Of a stretch of DNA of 40,001 bases, positions 39,090-40,001 are shown piece after piece. The stretch covers positions 1 through 40,001 of the forward strand of contig JAFQNL010000030.1 of the NCBI GenBank assembly GCA_017395935.1. The letters are read 5' to 3'. Source of the stretch: Oscillospiraceae bacterium. Lineage in GTDB: Bacteria; Bacillota; Clostridia; Oscillospirales; Oscillospiraceae. The position numbers and the translations under genes are program-made. The notes under the pieces are model-generated. The model saw nothing but the letters and a program-made list of their open reading frames with translations, ran no database searches and had not been told where the DNA came from. The first letter of the stretch is position 1; each line of letters begins with the position of its first letter.

Positions 39090-39354
39090 TAATCGGCATA
39101 GATGGGGAAGAATCCGCAGCGGACGGCCAGAGAGAAGCGCCTTGAGCTGGAAGCGCTTTGCGTACCAAACCGGTGACACCGCCCCGGAGCCGCAGGTGAA
39201 AATGAGCTGGGAGACCGGCTTACAAGCCTGCCGTGATCCGCGCGTTACAGCGGCCAATGAGTGGACGAGGGAGCTTTTCCCCCGCCAATCAGGGTGGAAC
39301 CGTGAGATGACTGTTCATCCCACCCCTGATCCAGTCAGGGGTGGGATTTTTTTT
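39090..39354 (+). promoter_or_regulatory. T-box riboswitch (threonine) before thrS
   Basis: The conserved T-box bulge AGGGTGGAACCG is at 39291-39302. It is followed by a terminator with a perfect 12-bp stem TCCCACCCCTGA / TCAGGGGTGGGA (39318-39329, 39335-39346) and a run of eight T. Upstream, AGAGAGAAGCGCC and GAGCTGGAAGCGC look like stem I. Uncharged tRNA(Thr) should pair with the bulge and permit read-through. A possible ACC specifier is at 39178-39180; I could not fold stem I to prove it. It fills the gap between the SHOCT gene and thrS. Confidence 0.9.
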
Positions 39355-39393
39355 ATTCCCTCCCCGGAAATCAGATTAAGGAGGAAACACACC

Positions 39394-40001
39394 ATGGCAA
39401 ACGAATTTACCTTTGAAAACGAGCAGTATCGCAAGACGTATTGGCATACCTGCTCCCATGTGCTGGCCCAGGCCGTCAAGCGCCTGCATCCCGAAGTGAA
39501 GCTGGCCATCGGCCCGGCCATCGACGAGGGCTTCTACTACGATATCTTCTCTCCCGTCGCCTTCACCCCCGAGCTGCTGGAGCAGATTGAGGGCGAGATG
39601 CGCAAGATCTGCAAGGAGAAGCTGAAGCTGGAGCGGTTTGAGCTGCCCCGGGAAGAGGCGCTGGAGCTGATGAAGGAGGAGCCCTTCAAGGTAGAGCTGA
39701 TCAACGACCTGCCTGAGGATGCCGTCATCTCCTTCTACAAGCAGGGCGACTTCATCGACCTGTGCGCCGGCCCCCATCTGGACTCCACCGGCCGGATCAA
39801 GGGCAACGCCATCAAGCTCACCTCCTGCACCGGCGCCTACTGGCGGGGCGACTCCAACCGGGAGACCCTCCAGCGGATCTATGGTATCGCCTTCCCCAAG
39901 AAGGACGAGCTGGATGCCTATCTGGCCAAAATTGAGGAGGCCAAAAAACGCGACCACCGCAAGCTGGGCAAAGAGTTGGGTCTGTTTATGCTCCGCGATG
40001 A
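39394..40001 (+). CDS. thrS: threonyl-tRNA synthetase, no TGS domain (partial, cut by window end)
   Basis: Charges tRNA(Thr). The 202 visible codons open directly with the N2 editing domain: the H-x-x-x-H motif (His18, His22 in [14 protein letters not shown]), [13 protein letters not shown] and the C-A-G-P-H motif (Cys124, His128). The catalytic core lies beyond the window; its linker begins at [18 protein letters not shown]. The usual N-terminal TGS domain of about 60 residues is absent. The ATG at 39394 follows AAGGAGGA and the T-box terminator ends only 40 nt upstream, so there is no room for it. Regulated by the T-box. Confidence 0.94.
   Translation, partial: MANEFTFENEQYRKTYWHTCSHVLAQAVKRLHPEVKLAIGPAIDEGFYYDIFSPVAFTPELLEQIEGEMRKICKEKLKLERFELPREEALELMKEEPFKVELINDLPEDAVISFYKQGDFIDLCAGPHLDSTGRIKGNAIKLTSCTGAYWRGDSNRETLQRIYGIAFPKKDELDAYLAKIEEAKKRDHRKLGKELGLFMLRD

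Overview
The window (40,001 bp, mostly near 60% GC) reads as the chromosome of a Gram-positive, DAP-type anaerobe of the Clostridia, probably Oscillospirales. This rests on HPr kinase/phosphorylase, MurE with the meso-DAP motif DNPR, a split transketolase, a T-box leader before thrS, a PerR-like regulator, C_GCAxxG and TSCPD proteins, YlmH, DUF896 and DUF815. It is ordinary housekeeping chromosome with one small low-GC accessory island. I see no rRNA, tRNA or CRISPR.

Layout. 1-2.9 kb: glucose-family PTS (EIIA, then an EIIC broken by an in-frame TAA) divergent from glycerate kinase. 2.9-8.7 kb: gluQ with a P-loop kinase, dapF-murE, a TetR regulator and an alpha/beta hydrolase. 9-13.2 kb: PutP-type symporter, a C_GCAxxG protein and recG. 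13.3-18 kb: a frameshifted DUF4145-like gene, an EamA transporter, a ROK regulator and the split transketolase. 18.1-22 kb: galM, then the island (19178-20441) with a GNAT gene and a DUF559 endonuclease-like gene bracketed by 47-nt palindromic repeats, then a 2-hydroxyacid dehydrogenase with a GNAT. 22.3-28.3 kb: asnS, an ECF S component (probably pantothenate) divergent from coaBC, perR-TSCPD-NlpC/P60-like, a small lipoprotein and rpmB. 28.5-33.6 kb: hprK-glk-suhB, an unknown gene and a DHHW lipoprotein. 33.6-40 kb: DUF815 ATPase, an anchored protein, ylmH-DUF896-MATE, a candidate small RNA, an XRE repressor facing a PH-like/SHOCT gene with an in-frame TAG, and T-box-thrS (cut by the window edge).

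How the genes relate. Sugar supply and its control recur: PTS EIIA/EIIC, HprK, glucokinase, galM, a ROK regulator beside transketolase, and glycerate kinase. The panT-like gene and coaBC give a pantothenate-to-CoA pair, and dapF-murE a DAP-to-peptidoglycan pair.

Most interesting observations: the DUF559 gene framed exactly by palindromic repeats (a possible REPtron-like mobile unit), nested in a second 41-bp inverted repeat; an NlpC/P60-fold protein lacking its catalytic Cys and His; a ThrS without the TGS domain; a probably leaderless ylmH; a perfect 8-1-8 operator filling a promoter spacer between XRE and SHOCT genes; an orphan promoter-to-terminator RNA; and three genes with premature stops or frameshifts within 40 kb.
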